64,000 nt of DNA from assembly GCA_013339895.1 (NCBI GenBank), contig JABACO010000008.1:10851745-10915744 (forward strand). Reading direction: 5' to 3'. Of the stretch, positions 62,056 through 64,000 are shown piece by piece. Position numbers and translations under genes: made by a program. The notes beneath the pieces are model-generated. The model saw nothing but the letters and a program-made list of their open reading frames with translations, had not been told where the DNA came from and searched no databases. The DNA is from Ephydatia muelleri. Lineage: Eukaryota; Porifera; Demospongiae; Spongillida; Spongillidae. Every line of letters begins with the position of its first letter. Within the stretch, counting starts at the first letter, position 1.

Positions 62056-64000
62056 TTCAATTCAGTATCAACTTATGAGGCACATCTTCATTTTCAGTAC
62101 CCCAGCTGTGAAGAGCAAGTCTACTTTTCAAGGGATTTTAGTACTACTTTCATTCAATAAACAACATACCGAAGTCACGGCGAAACAGCTGAAGTCATTC
62201 CGATGCTTTCATTGTGCAAGACTTGAATCGATGTACTGAAATTCAGTATCCACTTATGAGGCACATTTTCATTATCAGTACCCCAGCTGTGAAGAGATAG
62301 TCTACGTTTCAAGGGATAATAGTACTACTTTCATTCAATTTATCCAACAGACCGAAGTAACGGCGAACCAGCTGAATTCATAAAGATGCTTTCATTGTGC
62401 AAGACTTGAATCGATGTACTGAAAATCAGTATCCACTTATGAGGCCCATCTTCATTTTCTGTACCACAGCTGTGAAGAGATAGTCTACTTTTCAAGGGAT
62501 AATAGTACTACTTTCATTCAATTTATCCAACAGACCGAAGTAACGGCGAACTAGCTGAAGTCATAAAGATGCTTTCATTGTGCAAGACTTGAATCGATGT
62601 ACTGAAATTCAGTATCCACTTATGAGGCACATCTTCAATTTCAGTACCACAGCTATGAAGAGATAGTCTACTTTTCATGGGATTTTTGTACTACTTTCAT
62701 TCAATATAACCAACATACCGAAGTCAACGCGAACCAGCTGAAGTCATACCGATGCTTCATTGTGCAAGACTTGAATCGATGTACTGAAATTCAGTATCCA
62801 CTTATGAGGCATATCTTCATTTTCTGTACCACAGCTGTGAAGGGATAGTCTACTTTTCATGGGATTTTTATTCAATATATCCATCATACCGAAGTCACGG
62901 CGAACCAGCTGAAGTCATACCGATGCTTTTATTGTGCAAGACTTGAGTCGATGTACTGAAATTCAGTATCCACTTATGAGGCACATCTTCATTTTCAGTA
63001 CCCCAGCTGTGACGAGATAGTCTACTTTTCAAGGAATAATAGTACTACTTTCATTCAATTTATCCAAAATACCGAAGTCACGGCGAACCAGATGAAGTCA
63101 TTCCGATGCTTTCATTGTGCAAGACTTAAATCGATGTATTGAAATTCAGTATCAACTTATGAGGCACATCTTCAATTTCAGTACCACAGCTATGAAGAGA
63201 TAGTATACTTTTCATGGGATTTTTGTACTACTTTCATTCAATATATCCAACATACCGAAGTCACGGCGAACCAACTGAAGTCATTCCGATGCTTTCATTG
63301 TGCAAGACTTGAATCGATGTACTGAAATTCAGTATCCACTTATGAGGCACATCTTCAATTTCAGTACCACAGCTATGAAGAGATAGTCTACTTTTCATGG
63401 GATTTTTGTACTACTTTCATTCAATATATCCAACATACCGAAGTCAACGCGAACCAGCTGAAGTCATACCGATGCTTTCATTGTGCAAGACGTGAATCGA
63501 TGTACTGAAATTCAGTATCCACTTATGAGGCACTTCTTCATTTTCAGTACCCCAGCTGTGAAGAGATAGTCTACTTTTCAAGGGATTTTAGTACTACTTT
63601 CATTCAATTTATCCAACATACCGAAGTCACGGCGAACCAGCTGAAGTCATTCCGATGCTTTCATTGTGCAAGACTTGAATCGATGTACTGAAATTCAGTA
63701 TCCACTTATGAGGCACATCTTCAATTTCAGTACCACAGCTATGAAGAGATAGTCTACTTTTTATGGGATTTTTGTACTACTTTCATTCAATATATCCAAC
63801 ATACCGAAGTCAACGCGAACCAGCTGAAGTCATACCTATGCTTTCATTGTGCAAGACTTGAATGGATGTACTGAAATTCAGTATCCACTTATGAGGCACA
63901 TCTTCATTTTCAGTACCCTAGCTGTGAAGAGATAGTCTACTTTTCATGGGATTTTAGTACTACTTTCATTCAATATATCCATCATACCGAAGTCACGGCG
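62056..64000. repeat. 183-bp satellite array, open at the window edge
   Basis: The word GAATCGATG or a variant recurs at 62225, 62408, 62591, 62773, 62945, 63128, 63311, 63494, 63677 and 63860: eight spacings of 182-183 bp and one of 172 bp, which has a short deletion. About 10.6 units are present. Two unit types alternate, one with CATTTTCAGTACCCCAGCTG and one with CAATTTCAGTACCACAGCTA; the last four follow a B-A-B-A order. The same family, reversed, is at 14580-15035. Confidence 0.96.

Overview
The window is animal (metazoan) nuclear DNA dominated by mobile elements. Non-LTR, BEL/Pao, Ty3/Gypsy and tyrosine-recombinase-type retroelements, hAT-like elements, MITEs, satellites and minisatellites fill most of it. 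Host-like genes are sparse and appear as short exons with consensus GT..AG splice sites. The AT-rich background, frequent ACATGTA words, and expanded protein families (RecQ-like helicase exons, RAG1-N-terminus-like zinc exons, a coiled-coil/'SGDGAK' family) recall a sponge, or possibly another early-branching or lophotrochozoan invertebrate. This assignment is an inference from family flavour and is tentative.

Layout. 1-4650: a piggyBac-like transposase scrap runs into a 151-bp satellite. That satellite is split by a 2,774-bp element with the A1-ORF-B1-A2-B2 split direct repeats of Ngaro/PAT/DIRS-type retrotransposons; it carries a gag-like ORF, no visible pol, and no target duplication. 4650-15.7 kb: microsatellites, then a 3,298-bp near-perfect inverted repeat (5156-8453 and 11261-14558) whose arms each carry the same dead LINE. 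The spacer holds a terminal-inverted-repeat (TIR) element with a captured RecQ-like helicase exon and a nested hAT element. A short reverse-strand copy of the 183-bp satellite follows.

15.7-27 kb: low gene density. A two-exon RAG1-N-terminus-like zinc gene fragment lies on the minus strand, followed by a 184-bp perfect palindrome, a decayed plus-strand family member, a MITE, GT-rich minisatellites, and a multi-exon minus-strand gene or pseudogene at 22.4-25 kb. 27-32.8 kb: an inverted-repeat-flanked block, a two-exon gene start, a 23-bp minisatellite, and copy A of a coiled-coil gene.

32.8-44.7 kb: copy A's downstream sequence is interrupted by a BEL/Pao element (32787-38479, TSD CTCCA) and a Gypsy element with 84-bp LTRs (38753-42721, TSD AAATG), then a partial copy C of the coiled-coil gene. 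44.7-51 kb: a second copy of the repeat that hosts the LINE palindrome, here without the LINE (an empty site), then a 1.88-kb fold-back element and a second hAT element with an 8-bp TSD. 51.2-56 kb: copy B of the coiled-coil gene, better preserved, with both LTR insertion sites empty. 56-64 kb: hairpin repeats, a degenerate copy of the 27.9-kb exons, G-tracts, two Gypsy fragments in opposite orientations, and a 183-bp satellite array running off the window end.

The main interest is structural. Several paralogous copies allow filled and empty insertion sites to be compared inside one window, so insertion boundaries, target duplications and relative ages can be read directly.
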